Shown: positions 1 to 9,811, counted from the stretch's first letter. The stretch: DNA of 64,000 nt from Mucilaginibacter sabulilitoris (GCF_034262375.1 NZ_CP139558.1:2170001-2234000), one strand, 5' to 3'. The notes: a model not told the origin generated them from the letters alone. Made by a program: numbers and translations.

Positions 1-894
1 AACAGCGTGGCGGAGATTACCGTGGGACTACAAACCAGCGCCGACAAGATCTATATTTTCCAACCAATTGCAGAAACAGCGGCAACCTACAGCTTCCATA
101 AAGGCGGCGTTACTTATGAAGTAGAAAAGGCGATCTGTAAATCCTGTCTTTACGACTTGAGTTTTGGGCTGTTTGACATTGTACAGGGTAATGCCCAGAT
201 GATCTTTCCCTATATAATTGCGGACAAGGCGGAAGTATTCAACGAAGCTTATTTCGAAGCCAATTACCCGCTGGCTTGGACTTACCTTTTCCTGCATAAA
301 GCGGCATTGGAAAAAAGAAGCATCAACGGTTCTAAAGAGCCGAAGTGGTACCAGTTCGGACGTTCACAAAGCCTTACCAAGTTTCATGCGAACAATAAGC
401 TGATCTGGCCAGTATTATCAAAAGAAGCCAGTTATGTGTTTGACGAGGCGAACATCCAGTTCACCGGTGGCGGCAACGGTCCTTACTATTCCCTACTGAG
501 CAGCACAGGTTATTCGCCATTATATTTCATGGCAATACTGGCTCATCCTTTATTCGAAGGCATGATCAAGTCGGGTGCTAGTGAATTCCGAGGCGCTTAT
601 TATTCGCATGGTAAGCAGTTTATGGAGCGCTTACCTATTCGTGCAATAAATTTCGCAGATGCGGCGGAACTCAAACTGCATGACGACGTGATAGCGACAG
701 TCAAGCAAGTGATTAGCACGAAAAAGAGTTATCAAGATATGCAGAACCCAGCCAGGAAAGTAGTGCTGCGGCGAAAACTGGAGTTTTTAGAAACAGGCCT
801 GCTGGAACAGGTGAATCAATTATACGGAATCACAGTATCTGATATCAACACAGCGCTTAGTGACCAGATTTTTATAACAGATTTTGAAGAATAA
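1..894 (+). CDS. C-terminal part of a DNA methylase / specificity protein of a restriction-modification system (5' end outside window)
   Basis: The frame is open from base 1, so the true start lies upstream; the first in-frame GTG at 7 is internal. The visible 297 residues begin with a VGLQTSADKIYIF stretch, which resembles the start of the TaqI/Eco57I-type target-recognition domain. There is no SAM-binding or NPPF motif in the visible part; these would be upstream. Later segments (FTGGGNGPYY and an FMERLPI motif) also fit the C-terminal specificity region of such enzymes. The next gene starts 4 bases downstream and encodes a second methylase with the same kind of recognition domain, so the two probably act together. 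Family call is by eye; exact subtype is uncertain. Confidence 0.65.
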   Translation, partial: NSVAEITVGLQTSADKIYIFQPIAETAATYSFHKGGVTYEVEKAICKSCLYDLSFGLFDIVQGNAQMIFPYIIADKAEVFNEAYFEANYPLAWTYLFLHKAALEKRSINGSKEPKWYQFGRSQSLTKFHANNKLIWPVLSKEASYVFDEANIQFTGGGNGPYYSLLSSTGYSPLYFMAILAHPLFEGMIKSGASEFRGAYYSHGKQFMERLPIRAINFADAAELKLHDDVIATVKQVISTKKSYQDMQNPARKVVLRRKLEFLETGLLEQVNQLYGITVSDINTALSDQIFITDFEE

Positions 895-898
895 CGCG

Positions 899-2548
899 AT
901 GGAACCCATCATAGTAGAAGAAAATATTGATTCCCGTAAGCTGCGCGGCGGTTATTATACACCCCAGCCGATCGCTGATTTTATTTGTAAATGGGCGATC
1001 ACGGAACCGGCTGTGCGTGTTTTGGAGCCCAGCTGTGGGGACGGCAATTTCGTTGAGGCCGTTATCCAAAGGCTATTGGAGATTGGTGTACCGAAAAATG
1101 AATTGTTTGGGCGGATTAAGGGAGTAGAATTATTAGCCGTGGAAGCGCAAAAGTCTAAGGCACGTGCCGCTAATTATGGACTGAATTCAACAACGATCAC
1201 CAATGCAGATTTCTTTAGCTTTTTGGCAGCCAACCCGGCCGAACGGTTTGACGTGGTGGTGGGTAACCCGCCCTTTATTCGTTACCAGAATTTTCCTGAA
1301 GAACACCGCAGCCTGGCTATATACATGATGCAGGAAATGGGCCTGAATCCAAATAAACTGACAAATATCTGGGTACCGTTCCTGGTTCTGTCGGCAGGTC
1401 GTTTAAATCCTGGTGGGAAATTAGGCATGGTGATCCCGGCTGAGCTTTTCCAAGTGAAATACGCGGCTGAGACGCGTGTTTTCTTGTCTCGCTTCTTTGA
1501 AAGAGTAACCATTGTGACTTTTAAGAAATTGGTGTTCAAAGATATTCAACAAGAGGTGGTACTGTTACTTTGCGAAAAAGAAGTGGCGGGTGATAACGGT
1601 ATACGTGTGGTTGAGGTTACTTCGCTGGAAGAACTGGAAACCCTGGATATAGAGGCAGTTCAAAATGGCGACGTTAAAATACTGGAACATAATACGGAGA
1701 AATGGACAAAATACTTTTTAGACGAAGCGGAGATCCACTTGCTGCGGCGGTTCAAAACTGATCCGCGCATCCAGCTGGCGGGTGAATTAATGATTACAAA
1801 CGTAGGCCTGGTGACAGGGATCAACGAATTCTTTATGATCACGCAGCAAACCGCCGAACAATGGGGTATCCTGCCTTATACTAAAAGAGTGGTCAGCCGT
1901 TCGGCGCATTTTCGCGGCATTAAATTTACGGAACAGGATTTCTTGGAAAATGCGGCCGCGGAAATAGATAGCTTTTTATTCCTGCCGCCGGATGAAGATT
2001 TCGATAAATTGCCACCAACCTGCCAGGCTTATATCCGTTTCGGAGAATCTAAGAATTATCATAAAGGTTATAAATGCAAAATCAGGAAACGCTGGTATAT
2101 TACACCCTCGGTTTATGAACCAGGAGGTTTTGCCTTGAGGCAGGTAGGGGATTATCCTAAGCTGATCGTTAATGAGACTAATGCCTCTTCCACAGATACG
2201 ATCCACCGCGTGCGTTTCCAGCCGAAAGTTGATCCTAAAAAAGTCGCCCTTTCATTTTTGAACTCCCTTACTTTCGCTTTCTCTGAGATCACGGGGCGAA
2301 GTTATGGTGGCGGTGTCCTTACCTTTGAGCCAACGGAGATCGGGGAAATTCCATTACCGCTATTAGTGCATGACCGTGTTGATTTTGAAAAGGTAGACGG
2401 CTTGATCCGAGAACGACGTATTGAAGAGGTTATGGATTTAATAGATAGGGAATTATTGATCAAGCAATTGAAATTCACTGCTGCAGAAGTAAAACAGTTC
2501 CGCAGCATCTGGAAAAAGCTTTCCGGCCGTAGGCTGAACAGGAAATAA
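899..2548 (+). CDS. N6-adenine DNA methyltransferase, Eco57I/TaqI-like
   Basis: This 549-residue protein transfers a methyl group from SAM to adenine in DNA. Motif I (VLEPSCGDGN, residues 41-50) and the catalytic NPPF motif (residues 123-126) are both intact, preceded by the GGYYTPQPIADF motif X. The C-terminal half carries a TaqI-like recognition domain with a VGLVTGINEFF segment. ATG at 899 is preferred over the upstream TTG at 884 because it lies 4 bases after the stop of the preceding gene. Tight spacing suggests one operon. No obvious separate nuclease follows it; a nuclease may be part of the upstream partner. The neighbouring DNA downstream is AT-rich and decayed, so this may be the edge of an accessory island. 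Confidence 0.85.
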   Translation: MEPIIVEENIDSRKLRGGYYTPQPIADFICKWAITEPAVRVLEPSCGDGNFVEAVIQRLLEIGVPKNELFGRIKGVELLAVEAQKSKARAANYGLNSTTITNADFFSFLAANPAERFDVVVGNPPFIRYQNFPEEHRSLAIYMMQEMGLNPNKLTNIWVPFLVLSAGRLNPGGKLGMVIPAELFQVKYAAETRVFLSRFFERVTIVTFKKLVFKDIQQEVVLLLCEKEVAGDNGIRVVEVTSLEELETLDIEAVQNGDVKILEHNTEKWTKYFLDEAEIHLLRRFKTDPRIQLAGELMITNVGLVTGINEFFMITQQTAEQWGILPYTKRVVSRSAHFRGIKFTEQDFLENAAAEIDSFLFLPPDEDFDKLPPTCQAYIRFGESKNYHKGYKCKIRKRWYITPSVYEPGGFALRQVGDYPKLIVNETNASSTDTIHRVRFQPKVDPKKVALSFLNSLTFAFSEITGRSYGGGVLTFEPTEIGEIPLPLLVHDRVDFEKVDGLIRERRIEEVMDLIDRELLIKQLKFTAAEVKQFRSIWKKLSGRRLNRK

Positions 2549-2794
2549 ATATTATTTAGCGGGCTGAGAAGTTTTGTAATTATTTATTTAGGTATTTAAC
2601 TTATATGGTTATTATTTTTATTCAAATTGTTCCTCAACAACATGTCAATCCCGGATTATCGACGCGAAAGATTTAGTTAATTCATGAATTTTTTTAATTT
2701 TGGTCAATAATATATATTGTTTTAATATTAACAATATTTAATTTAATATTTCTTTTTAGTCAAGAGCTTCATTTGCTTTGCATTTTTATAAACT

Positions 2795-3601
2795 ATGAGT
2801 AAAAAATTATTTTTCCTTTCAACAATATCTTTTTCACTATTTCTTATATTTTCTGGCTGTAAAAAAGGAAAAGATATTTCAAAGGAATCACCGAAAGCCG
2901 ATTTTCTTTTTCGCAATATAAATTCGGAAAGCTTTAAAGTTGGAACCAATGATACGTTGGTATTGGCTAATGCTTCAAAAGGTTTCAATGCTGTACGTTG
3001 GAACCTCGGGAATGGAACAATCGCAACAGGCAAAAATGTTTTATGCAGCTTCTCGAAACCAGGAACATACACTGTTACTTTAACCGTAAAGTCTGAAAAT
3101 GGAGATTCCTCTGCAATTCAAAAGAAGATCGTCGTTGCTGATAGAATCCTGAAAAAGATCATTATCAAGTCAGTTTTTTGGGACACAAAATCTGATGATA
3201 TCGACAACTTCAATTATTTATGGCCGGCAGACAACAAGGCAGACCTTAATATTAAACTTCAAAGTTATACACAAGGAGATGTCATACAGCATGGTATACT
3301 GATAAATTCCCCCGTGCTTTACGCAAGTAGTCCAATTAAAAATGTATCAAATAAAACTGAGATACCTTTAGAAATTTCTGTCGCAAAAAGGGTCGTGCTG
3401 GATAAGAAGATGATCATGGACAGAAGTCTTGTTCTTTCATTAATTGCCAAAGATACGGCCGGAAAGGAATATGATATTATGTCAAATCGCGACTTTGGTA
3501 GTTCATGGCAAATTGAGAGGGAAGATATTGATAACAATATCTTTGTTGTTTCATGCAAACTTTTTAGCGTTATTGAACTTATCGGCGGTTATGATGAATA
3601 A
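2795..3601 (+). CDS. PKD-domain lipoprotein
   Basis: The N-terminus has a short charged start, a hydrophobic stretch and a lipobox ending FSGC with the acylated cysteine at residue 22, so the protein should be a surface or periplasmic lipoprotein. Residues about 35-115 read as a PKD (Ig-like) domain, including NASKGFNAVRWNLGNG and FSKPGTYTVTLTV. The C-terminal part (about 120-268) has alternating beta-strand character and no family I recognise. The gene stands alone in an AT-rich stretch after the methylase, with 246 bases of low-GC non-coding DNA before it. Binding function, if any, cannot be read from sequence. Confidence 0.75.
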   Translation: MSKKLFFLSTISFSLFLIFSGCKKGKDISKESPKADFLFRNINSESFKVGTNDTLVLANASKGFNAVRWNLGNGTIATGKNVLCSFSKPGTYTVTLTVKSENGDSSAIQKKIVVADRILKKIIIKSVFWDTKSDDIDNFNYLWPADNKADLNIKLQSYTQGDVIQHGILINSPVLYASSPIKNVSNKTEIPLEISVAKRVVLDKKMIMDRSLVLSLIAKDTAGKEYDIMSNRDFGSSWQIEREDIDNNIFVVSCKLFSVIELIGGYDE

Positions 3602-3660
3602 TATGTAAAATAAATATCCCTGGAGCAAATTATAACTATTTTTCGAGTACTCGAGATAAG

Positions 3661-4049
3661 ATGGATTTTTTTGACAGCTTTCGGCAACTGGATGGTTCAA
3701 TTAAAAATCTGTCGATTCTAAAAAATAACTTTGATTCAAAACTGGAGACGGACAAAAAACTGACTATTTACCCGGTATGCATCCTGAATGATAAAATCTA
3801 CGATTTCGCGATGATGAAGATTACTTTCAGTCAAAAATGGGAAGAGAAAGAGGGCAATTCTCTAACCTAATTGTCAAACCTCTAGTTATCCTTCAGATTG
3901 AGGAGTTGGAAGCACTGGTTTACAAACTGGAACTGAATCACAAGAAAAAAGACATATGGGAAGTCTTTAATGCCTATTGCCGAGTAAAGAAGGAGGGTCC
4001 AGCCTTCAGCTTAGCAGGACTTGATCGCATAAATTGGATTATCCTGTAG
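3661..4049 (+). pseudogene. Probable frameshifted hypothetical gene
   Basis: Two overlapping short frames (3661-3870 and 3837-4049) lie head to tail, offset by a frame. Both have plausible protein composition (MDFFDSFRQLDGSIKNLSIL and ILQIEELEALVYKLELNHKK). This looks like one gene of about 125 codons broken by an indel near 3840-3870. I do not recognise the family. The surrounding DNA is AT-rich and contains other gene fragments, consistent with decay. Confidence 0.3.
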
Positions 4050-4188
4050 AGATTAGAAAGGAACTTCAAGGTTATATGGATGTTTATAAAACATAAATGC
4101 GATACTGCTGGCAATTGTATTAACTGGCCTAAGGATATTTACGTAGTTATTAATTAGGTTCTGTGCATGAAATACCTTCATGATGTTA

Positions 4189-4350
4189 TCAAGCTTTAGC
4201 TTTCAAGATCTTCATTAATTCACTATTTAGATATAATTTTTCTTTTCCAACGTATTCACTTATTAAAAAACCAGCCTTTTCTAAATCGTTTAGATAATTA
4301 CCGACTGTTTTCAGGTTTCCTATTCCTGCAGCTATTAAGAATGATCTTTG
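4189..4350 (-). pseudogene. Fragment: C-terminal winged helix of a Fic-family protein
   Basis: Reading the minus strand gives 53 residues ending in a stop: LKTVGNYLNDLEKAGFLISE, then a VGKEKLYLNSELMKIL tail. This pattern (helix-turn-helix, then ELG/KAGFL, then K-x-x-YLN-x-EL) is typical of the small winged-helix domain at the end of Fic/DOC AMP-transferase proteins. No Fic motif (HPFxxGNGR) is found upstream and the frame is lost before 4351, so only the tail remains. Assignment is by pattern memory. Confidence 0.45.
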
Positions 4351-4651
4351 TATATGGCAATTTAAGATTACGTGGCATATAAATTAAATATCTCACAAAG
4401 TTCTTATAGCAAAATTGAATTAGGATACGTTCAGCTTACACTGGATCGCTTTTTCTGCGTTTGCAGAATATTGATATTGATATGGCAGCGCTTTTAACGG
4501 GAATTCAGATTGACGAGATTCAAAATAAGAACATCGCTGACAAATATTTAGCTGCTTAATTGGAAAATATGAAGCCATTGACCACACTATTCTGAACTCT
4601 CACGTTTGGAAAATCGGAATGACTATAGTTTTTTACAAAATCAGTAAGATG

Positions 4652-4957
4652 TTAAAAAGCAATTGGCCTTTTTTGGGGAGTATGATGTGTTTTAGTACAA
4701 TAATCATAAAAACCAAATATCTTTTGTCCCCAATGTTTCTGAGGATCGTTTTTTCTCAAAAAATAGCACGTTAGATTTAACGCCTTGAGAGTCATAACAG
4801 ATGCATTTTCTGGTACGATATCAAAGGGTGGTGCATCGTGGATCCATATTTCCTGACCTGAAACCCTGGCGTGCAGGAAGTCCCTGGTTAAAAGTAATAT
4901 TGAAGCAAATGCACTTGAAGTGAAAGGAGCTTCCTGATTTGTAAAACCTGAACATGA
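4652..4957 (-). pseudogene. Open frame of about 101 codons without a start; unknown remnant
   Basis: The minus strand is open from a stop at 4958-4960 to a TAA at 4652-4654. It encodes a protein-like sequence including SSAFASILLLTRDFLHARVS and VMTLKALNLTCYFLRKND. There is no ATG near its beginning. Composition looks coding rather than random, but I do not recognise the family. Most likely it is the 3' part of a truncated gene. Confidence 0.3.
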
Positions 4958-5392
4958 TCATTCTCTGATCATGAGAAGTAATTTGAACCCTGTCATTTTA
5001 TTCAGTGTTTTTCTATTATTTTTAATATCTGCCCCTATAAACTAAAATCACTTATTGCTTTCGCCTATATTTACCGAAACATTTGCGAACGTTTCTTATT
5101 TATTTTTATATTACCGTATCATTGTAAAAATCGCCTCCACTTGCCCTCGTTGAATTATCATTCACTTGATGATAATCGATATTTAAACAAAATCTTTCAG
5201 GGAATAGATGATGGGTGTTAACGTATCTGTGTAAGGTTCTCATTGGTATGAGATCTTAATGGGGTAGCTGTCAATTACAATTCTTTTGATGAGTTGGTGT
5301 TGTTCTAAATCTTTAAGTTCCTTCGCCAAAGAAAGGCCCAAAGTACAGTAATAGTTCCATGTTAATAGTGGTCAACATAATTTCGGACAACC

Positions 5393-5881
5393 CTACCGGT
5401 GGTCATAACTCATTTCGCGCTTTACCTGCCATTTGCCGTTCTTGTTTTCCCAAACTTCGGTAAACTTTGCAGTGGCTTCCAATTCTTCCTTGCCATTAAC
5501 CGTCCCATAAAACTTGTGTACGCCAATGGCTAATGCGCCAAAACTACCTAAACGGTAAACTTCCAGGCTGCCCTTGACCAACTCCCGCCTTGATGAATGA
5601 ACTGGATCGGTAAAATTCCTTTTAAACGCGGCCAGGTTGTGCGTATAATCAGTTAAGCCGCTCCGGTCGTCATAAAATTCCAGGTCGGGAGAGAAGAAGC
5701 CCATTAATCCTTCGAGATTACGTTTATTGTAGGCGGAGAACATAGCGCTATCTAATTCGGCTACTATTTGATATAGTGGATCAGGTTTTGGAACCATATT
5801 GCTTTGCTGCTGCGCAGCCGCTGGCAATGCGAATGCAACATTCAGTGCGACCGAACCAGCACAGATAAATAAAGATTTCAT
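5393..5881 (-). CDS. Secreted NTF2-like (DUF4440/SnoaL-type) protein
   Basis: A 162-residue protein with a cleavable signal peptide ending ALPAAAQQ. The rest matches the cone-shaped NTF2-like fold: an N-terminal helix (ELDSAMFSAYNKRNLEGLMGFF), a strand with DLEFYDDRSG, and a closing FTEVWENKNGKWQVKREMSYD typical of DUF4440 proteins. Such domains bind small ligands or act as small enzymes; no catalytic set can be assigned. It lies 50 bases downstream of the retropepsin-like gene on the same strand and may be co-transcribed. Confidence 0.8.
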   Translation of the reverse strand: MKSLFICAGSVALNVAFALPAAAQQQSNMVPKPDPLYQIVAELDSAMFSAYNKRNLEGLMGFFSPDLEFYDDRSGLTDYTHNLAAFKRNFTDPVHSSRRELVKGSLEVYRLGSFGALAIGVHKFYGTVNGKEELEATAKFTEVWENKNGKWQVKREMSYDHR

Positions 5882-5931
5882 ATTCGTTTTTTTTAATTGA
5901 GATCATCGCAGGAAACCAAAGGTTACATCGA

Positions 5932-7218
5932 TTAGGTTTGTGGCCTGTATTTTTTTCTCATTTTTCTGTACATCACGATTCCTGCCAAAAGAATGACTAA
6001 TCCTGTCACCATTCTTACTACGTAATATTCATCCCGTTGTCTGTAAGGTGCTTTGGTAAGCGAATTAGGTTGCATATACAAATAGCCATTTTTATTGTCG
6101 AGCACCAGGTTGAACCTTTTCAGCAGATCGCTACCCAGGATCATATTTAGCCCTTCTCCACCCATGTTCCGTGTTTTATATTCAAATTCTGAAAGCCGGT
6201 AATTGCCAATACTCAGCTTTGGCTTCATCGCCCCATCCAAACCAATCATAGCTGCTAGTTCGTTCACGATCCGGTAAGGAATAGGCACGTCAGTGCTATT
6301 TAGAATGGATGTGCGGGCGCCAGTATCAAACATCACCCAACCTGTTTGGGTTTTGCCGCGGATGGTAAGATTTACCGTAATGTACGGTATCACACCGCCA
6401 TCAAGAATAACGTCGTGACGGGAATAAGCGGTTATTTGAGGCGGTAGGGTGTCATGAACGACTAATATTTTCTTGTCATAGTTGACCTCCAGTATTTTGT
6501 CTTTGAACAAGGAGTTGCCGATGAGAAGGTCTTCATGATCCTTCATGTTATTGGCTACAGCAATGCTTACGCTGTCCCAGACCAGGTTTCCAATTTGCAG
6601 GAAATTCTTACTGGCGAAGGGCACTTGGTTCACCCCATCCGAATTGGTAAGGGTAACTTGCCCATTAAAGTTCATCTTTACTTTCTTAACAGAAGTTTTA
6701 TTGATGAGGATTCCTCCTGCACCCAAGTCAAGCTGTATATTGGTGACCTCAGCGTCATTTAGTTTTGCATTAACGTATACTTTATGATTGTCCCCCAAAG
6801 TAAAGGGGATGGTGTCTGGTCCGGCGCCTGTAGTTTTTCGCATGGAAGCATTAAAATTGTTGTACCTGGCTGAAATTCGTGTAAAACAACTGTCCTTTCC
6901 GTTCAGCAAAATAATGAAATCATACTCTTTTCCATAGGTGACATCGAATGCAATAGAATCCAGGTCTGTAATGAAGCTAATAGTATGTGCTTTTTCAGGA
7001 ATCTCTGCATAATAGTAGTCCGGTTTTCTTTCGGGCATGATAGCCCAATAGCCTTTTTTGAAGTGCTTTCCGTCCCTGATACTGGCGGTTTTAGATGAAG
7101 CCCGTACAACGGGCGGGTCGCTTTGAGCAAAGGCAAATTGTCCTGATGTTAAAAGGAGAGCAATTGCAAATCCACATGTTATAGTAAGCATCCGGTTGAT
7201 TACTCTTGACGGGCTCAT
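5932..7218 (-). CDS. Retropepsin-like aspartyl protease family protein, membrane-anchored
   Basis: 428 residues with an N-terminal signal peptide (GFAIALLLTSGQFAFAQ). Two pepsin-like half-sites are visible: LDLGAGGILI in the first half and FDTGARTSIL in the second, each followed by the strand pattern and a LLIGNSLF / MILGSDLL motif. The first site has DLG rather than DTG, so catalysis may rest on an atypical pair. A hydrophobic helix near the C-terminus (VVRMVTGLVILLAGIVMYR) followed by basic residues should anchor it in the membrane. Family members are common in Bacteroidota and mostly uncharacterised. Confidence 0.8.
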   Translation of the reverse strand: MSPSRVINRMLTITCGFAIALLLTSGQFAFAQSDPPVVRASSKTASIRDGKHFKKGYWAIMPERKPDYYYAEIPEKAHTISFITDLDSIAFDVTYGKEYDFIILLNGKDSCFTRISARYNNFNASMRKTTGAGPDTIPFTLGDNHKVYVNAKLNDAEVTNIQLDLGAGGILINKTSVKKVKMNFNGQVTLTNSDGVNQVPFASKNFLQIGNLVWDSVSIAVANNMKDHEDLLIGNSLFKDKILEVNYDKKILVVHDTLPPQITAYSRHDVILDGGVIPYITVNLTIRGKTQTGWVMFDTGARTSILNSTDVPIPYRIVNELAAMIGLDGAMKPKLSIGNYRLSEFEYKTRNMGGEGLNMILGSDLLKRFNLVLDNKNGYLYMQPNSLTKAPYRQRDEYYVVRMVTGLVILLAGIVMYRKMRKKYRPQT

Positions 7219-7315
7219 TTATTGGCTTTTAATGATTAGACAGGAAGACTGTCATCAGGTTACAATTTCATTTGATAGGATTTTTCGATACACGACAGTG
7301 TCTCTTCTCTTGGTA

Positions 7316-8461
7316 CTATTCTGGATCTTTGGCCAGTTCCACCAGTATGTTGACCAGCTCCTTTTCCAGGTCATTTCGGTTAGCCAGGCTATTGGTGAGG
7401 ATCACCAGGCCTGCATTAAGCTGCGGGAAACAATCCAATGAACTGCGGGAACCGCCCGTACCACCGCCATGTTCTAATATGCGATAGCCTTTCGAGCTAC
7501 TGTGGATAAACCAATTCAGGGCCATGCCCTCCAGATCGGTACCGAAAGTTCGTTGATGGGAAAGCCTAATAGCCGGATTAGTCTCGGCATTGTTAGCCTT
7601 GATGTAATTGACCAGATCGGCAGTTGTAGATCTTAAAGCCCCCATCGCGGGTACTTCCCCCAAATCCCAAAGAGGCACCGATTGCCTTTGTGCGTTATGC
7701 GGCCACCCGACCCGGCTGGCCGGAAGTGATGCGATTTCGATACGGGTATCTCTCATGTGGTAAGGTTTCAGGATGTTTTTTGACACCAGCGAAAAGTAGT
7801 CCTGCCCATATGCGTCTTCCAGTATTGCCCCCAATAAAGCAACCGCCATATTAGAATAGGAGTGAATTTTGCCGGGAAGTGTATCCATTTTCATTTGACG
7901 CAGGCCTTCATACAAAAGCTGCCGGGAGTAATTGGATAAGGGATTGAGTGAATCATAGGTGGGGCGTTCCCACATATTTGGAAATATTCGCGTGATTCTT
8001 GAGGTATGGTTAGCCAAGTCTTTAATATGTATAGGCGTGCCTTTATAGCTTAAATTGGGAAAAGAACCTTTTAGATATTTCCTGATGTCATCTTCCAGGT
8101 TGATCTTCTTGTCCAGTATGGCCCGGGCCAGGATGATCCCCGTAAAAGATTTTGTCATGGAACCGATCTCATAGATGGTTTTATTATCGGGTCGCTGCCC
8201 GTTACCCGCCTTTGTCTCCCCGTAATTGTAAAAATATGGTTTGCCGTCCTGCACCAAGGCTATGGAAAGCCCCACAGCTTTTTTATCCTGAAAATACCGC
8301 TGAACGCTGTTATCGACTAGCGAATCCAGCCGCGAACGAAGCAGGTTATCTGATGATACCGCCCGGATCTGCCCGGTACAGGCCAGACTGTTCAGGCAAA
8401 AGGCCGGAACCAGGAGTATAAAACTAAAAGGTTTATTTATACGCAGTGTTGGTATTGTCAT
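7316..8461 (-). CDS. Serine hydrolase of the beta-lactamase / penicillin-binding protein fold
   Basis: The catalytic SxxK motif (SMTK, within YEIGSMTKSFTG), the YSN second motif and an HGGG third motif (HGGGTGG) are all present in order, as in class C-like beta-lactamase family proteins. The start is placed at 8461, where the protein begins MTIPTLRINK followed by a signal peptide with a lipobox-like LNSLAC; the frame extends to 8530 but that extension lacks signal-peptide character. It probably acts in the periplasm as an esterase or peptidase rather than a true beta-lactamase. Confidence 0.8.
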   Translation of the reverse strand: MTIPTLRINKPFSFILLVPAFCLNSLACTGQIRAVSSDNLLRSRLDSLVDNSVQRYFQDKKAVGLSIALVQDGKPYFYNYGETKAGNGQRPDNKTIYEIGSMTKSFTGIILARAILDKKINLEDDIRKYLKGSFPNLSYKGTPIHIKDLANHTSRITRIFPNMWERPTYDSLNPLSNYSRQLLYEGLRQMKMDTLPGKIHSYSNMAVALLGAILEDAYGQDYFSLVSKNILKPYHMRDTRIEIASLPASRVGWPHNAQRQSVPLWDLGEVPAMGALRSTTADLVNYIKANNAETNPAIRLSHQRTFGTDLEGMALNWFIHSSSKGYRILEHGGGTGGSRSSLDCFPQLNAGLVILTNSLANRNDLEKELVNILVELAKDPE

Positions 8462-8643
8462 AACCACATAACTTTTATTGATAAAGATTCCCTCATCGAT
8501 CTGTTTAACTGCGAACGCCTCATTGATCATGCAGAACTGGAGAAAAGAATCAATATCATTCTAATACTGCAAGAGTATTAAGTAGCAGCAAAGCTTACGG
8601 AAAAAAACATGTGAACTGCACCCTGGGCTTTCCTGCTGCACTA

Positions 8644-8826
8644 TTAAAGCAGAACGTGATTGCCTATCTTTAGAAATGCAAAAATGATGCAGCTAACTAT
8701 TAAGTGATCCGAGTACAAAATAGCACGTGGTATGAAATAGACGAATAAAAGGGAAACTATTAACAACGCTAACGAGTACCAGTTTAAATTTTTTAAAAAT
8801 GAAGGTTTAGGCTTTTTATTGTTCAT
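8644..8826 (-). CDS. Small membrane protein, unknown function
   Basis: 60 residues: a basic N-terminus (MNNKKPKPSFLKNLN), one clear transmembrane helix (YSLALLIVSLLFVYFIP) and a second hydrophobic stretch (LIVSCIIFAFLKIG). No family recognised. The composition fits a real small inner-membrane protein, but no conserved partner supports it. Confidence 0.4.
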   Translation of the reverse strand: MNNKKPKPSFLKNLNWYSLALLIVSLLFVYFIPRAILYSDHLIVSCIIFAFLKIGNHVLL

Positions 8827-8932
8827 GCACTAAATATATGTTTTGAGGTTTGGTTTTTCAGCCCTCGCTACCAGAAGTTTATAATTTCGGAAAAATATGC
8901 TTGTAGTCTCTGACTACCGAATATAAATTACA

Positions 8933-8962
8933 AAAGCCGCTCTAGTTTCCTAAAGCGGCTTT
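8933..8962. terminator. Hairpin, possible terminator
   Basis: Arms AAAGCCGC (8933-8940) and GCGGCTTT (8955-8962) pair perfectly around a 14-base loop. Neither side has a long T tract; the minus strand has a short TTTTG after it. No intact gene ends here, so it may be left from a lost element. Confidence 0.4.
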
Positions 8963-9032
8963 GTAGCCCGACGAGAATATCGTAGAGATTGTATTATCTA
9001 ATATTTCAGTTACTTATATCGAAATAATAACA

Positions 9033-9049
9033 GCTGCGCACCGAATTAC
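9033..9049. repeat. 17-bp repeat, inverted relative to a copy at 16919-16935
   Basis: The sequence GCTGCGCACCGAATTAC is the exact reverse complement of bases 16919-16935. Inside it, CGCACCG also recurs directly 12 bases later (9048-9054). The two copies flank the block from the cold-shock gene to the ABC exporter. Confidence 0.6.
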
Positions 9050-9478
9050 GCACCGCAAGTTTAATGGACTTTTAAGGTTTTTAATGGAAGAGATCGAAGG
9101 TGGATGGGTCATGGGCATTGTTCATAACTGGCTCATTTTCAACATGTTACAATGTTAATTCTCAAGTACTTTACGAATCACGCAATGGAAAAATGATTCT
9201 AAATCGTTAAAACAAATATAAGATAAATTAGAATTACAGTGTAGTTAATATATGGTTATTCAATTTTCTTCTTTAAAATAAACTTTATAAAAATTCATCA
9301 CTTTTCCATCATCAAAACCTTTTTCAATAAGTTCTTTATCACCATAACAAGCTGATAATTGCCTGCCTGATTGTTTCATTTTTTACCTGCCTGATTTAAA
9401 TAAATGTTAAATATTTTGACAAAAACGAAAATACATGAATAATCATAATTATATTGCACACTTATTAATAACAATATA

Positions 9479-9670
9479 ATGCAACAAGGAACAGTAAAAT
9501 TTTTTAATGAAGTCAAAGGTTTCGGATTTATCACACCAAATACTGGTGGCAACGAGATATTCGTTCATTCCACAGGCCTGATCGACAATGTTCGTGAGAA
9601 CAGCGTGGTTAGTTATGATATTGAAGAAGGCAGTAAGGGCCCGAATGCAGTAAATGTAAAAATAGCTTAA
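9479..9670 (+). CDS. Cold-shock domain protein (CspA family)
   Basis: 63 residues, the normal length for a single cold-shock domain. RNP1 (KGFGFI) and RNP2 (IFVHST) single-strand nucleic-acid binding motifs are intact, starting from the conserved GTVKFFNEVKGFGFI. It acts in the cytoplasm as an RNA chaperone. The long AT-rich untranslated leader upstream fits post-transcriptional cold regulation, though no specific element was resolved. A strong terminator follows 20 bases after the stop. Confidence 0.95.
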   Translation: MQQGTVKFFNEVKGFGFITPNTGGNEIFVHSTGLIDNVRENSVVSYDIEEGSKGPNAVNVKIA

Positions 9671-9690
9671 TACACTATATCATCATTGTA

Positions 9691-9726
9691 AAAGCATCCT
9701 CCTACTCTGAGGATGCTTTTTTTTTA
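9691..9726 (+). terminator. Rho-independent terminator of the cold-shock gene
   Basis: Perfect arms AAAGCATCCT (9691-9700) and its complement at 9711-9720, a 10-base loop, then an uninterrupted T tract to about 9726. Confidence 0.9.
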
Positions 9727-9811
9727 CACTTAATGCATAACATAGCCCGGGAAAGCGTTTTTGTATAAATCAATACGGTTTTTTTTGCGATCAATAAAGT
9801 GACAAGTCACC

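Larger units (their letters stand above)
4050..5392. other. AT-rich non-coding stretch with gene fragments
   Basis: No intact gene is visible over about 1.3 kb. It contains the Fic-like tail at 4189-4350 and a long open minus-strand frame at 4652-4957. A short plus-strand open tail near 4450-4559 reads LQNIDIDMAALLTGIQIDE before a stop. The region is a graveyard of accessory genes between the methylase/lipoprotein block and the conserved genes beginning at 5393. Confidence 0.5.
8827..9478. other. Non-coding region upstream of the cold-shock gene
   Basis: No gene is visible. It holds a GC-rich hairpin (8933-8962), one copy of a 17-bp sequence that recurs inverted at 16919-16935, and a long AT-rich leader before the cold-shock gene, as is usual for that family. 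Confidence 0.5.
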
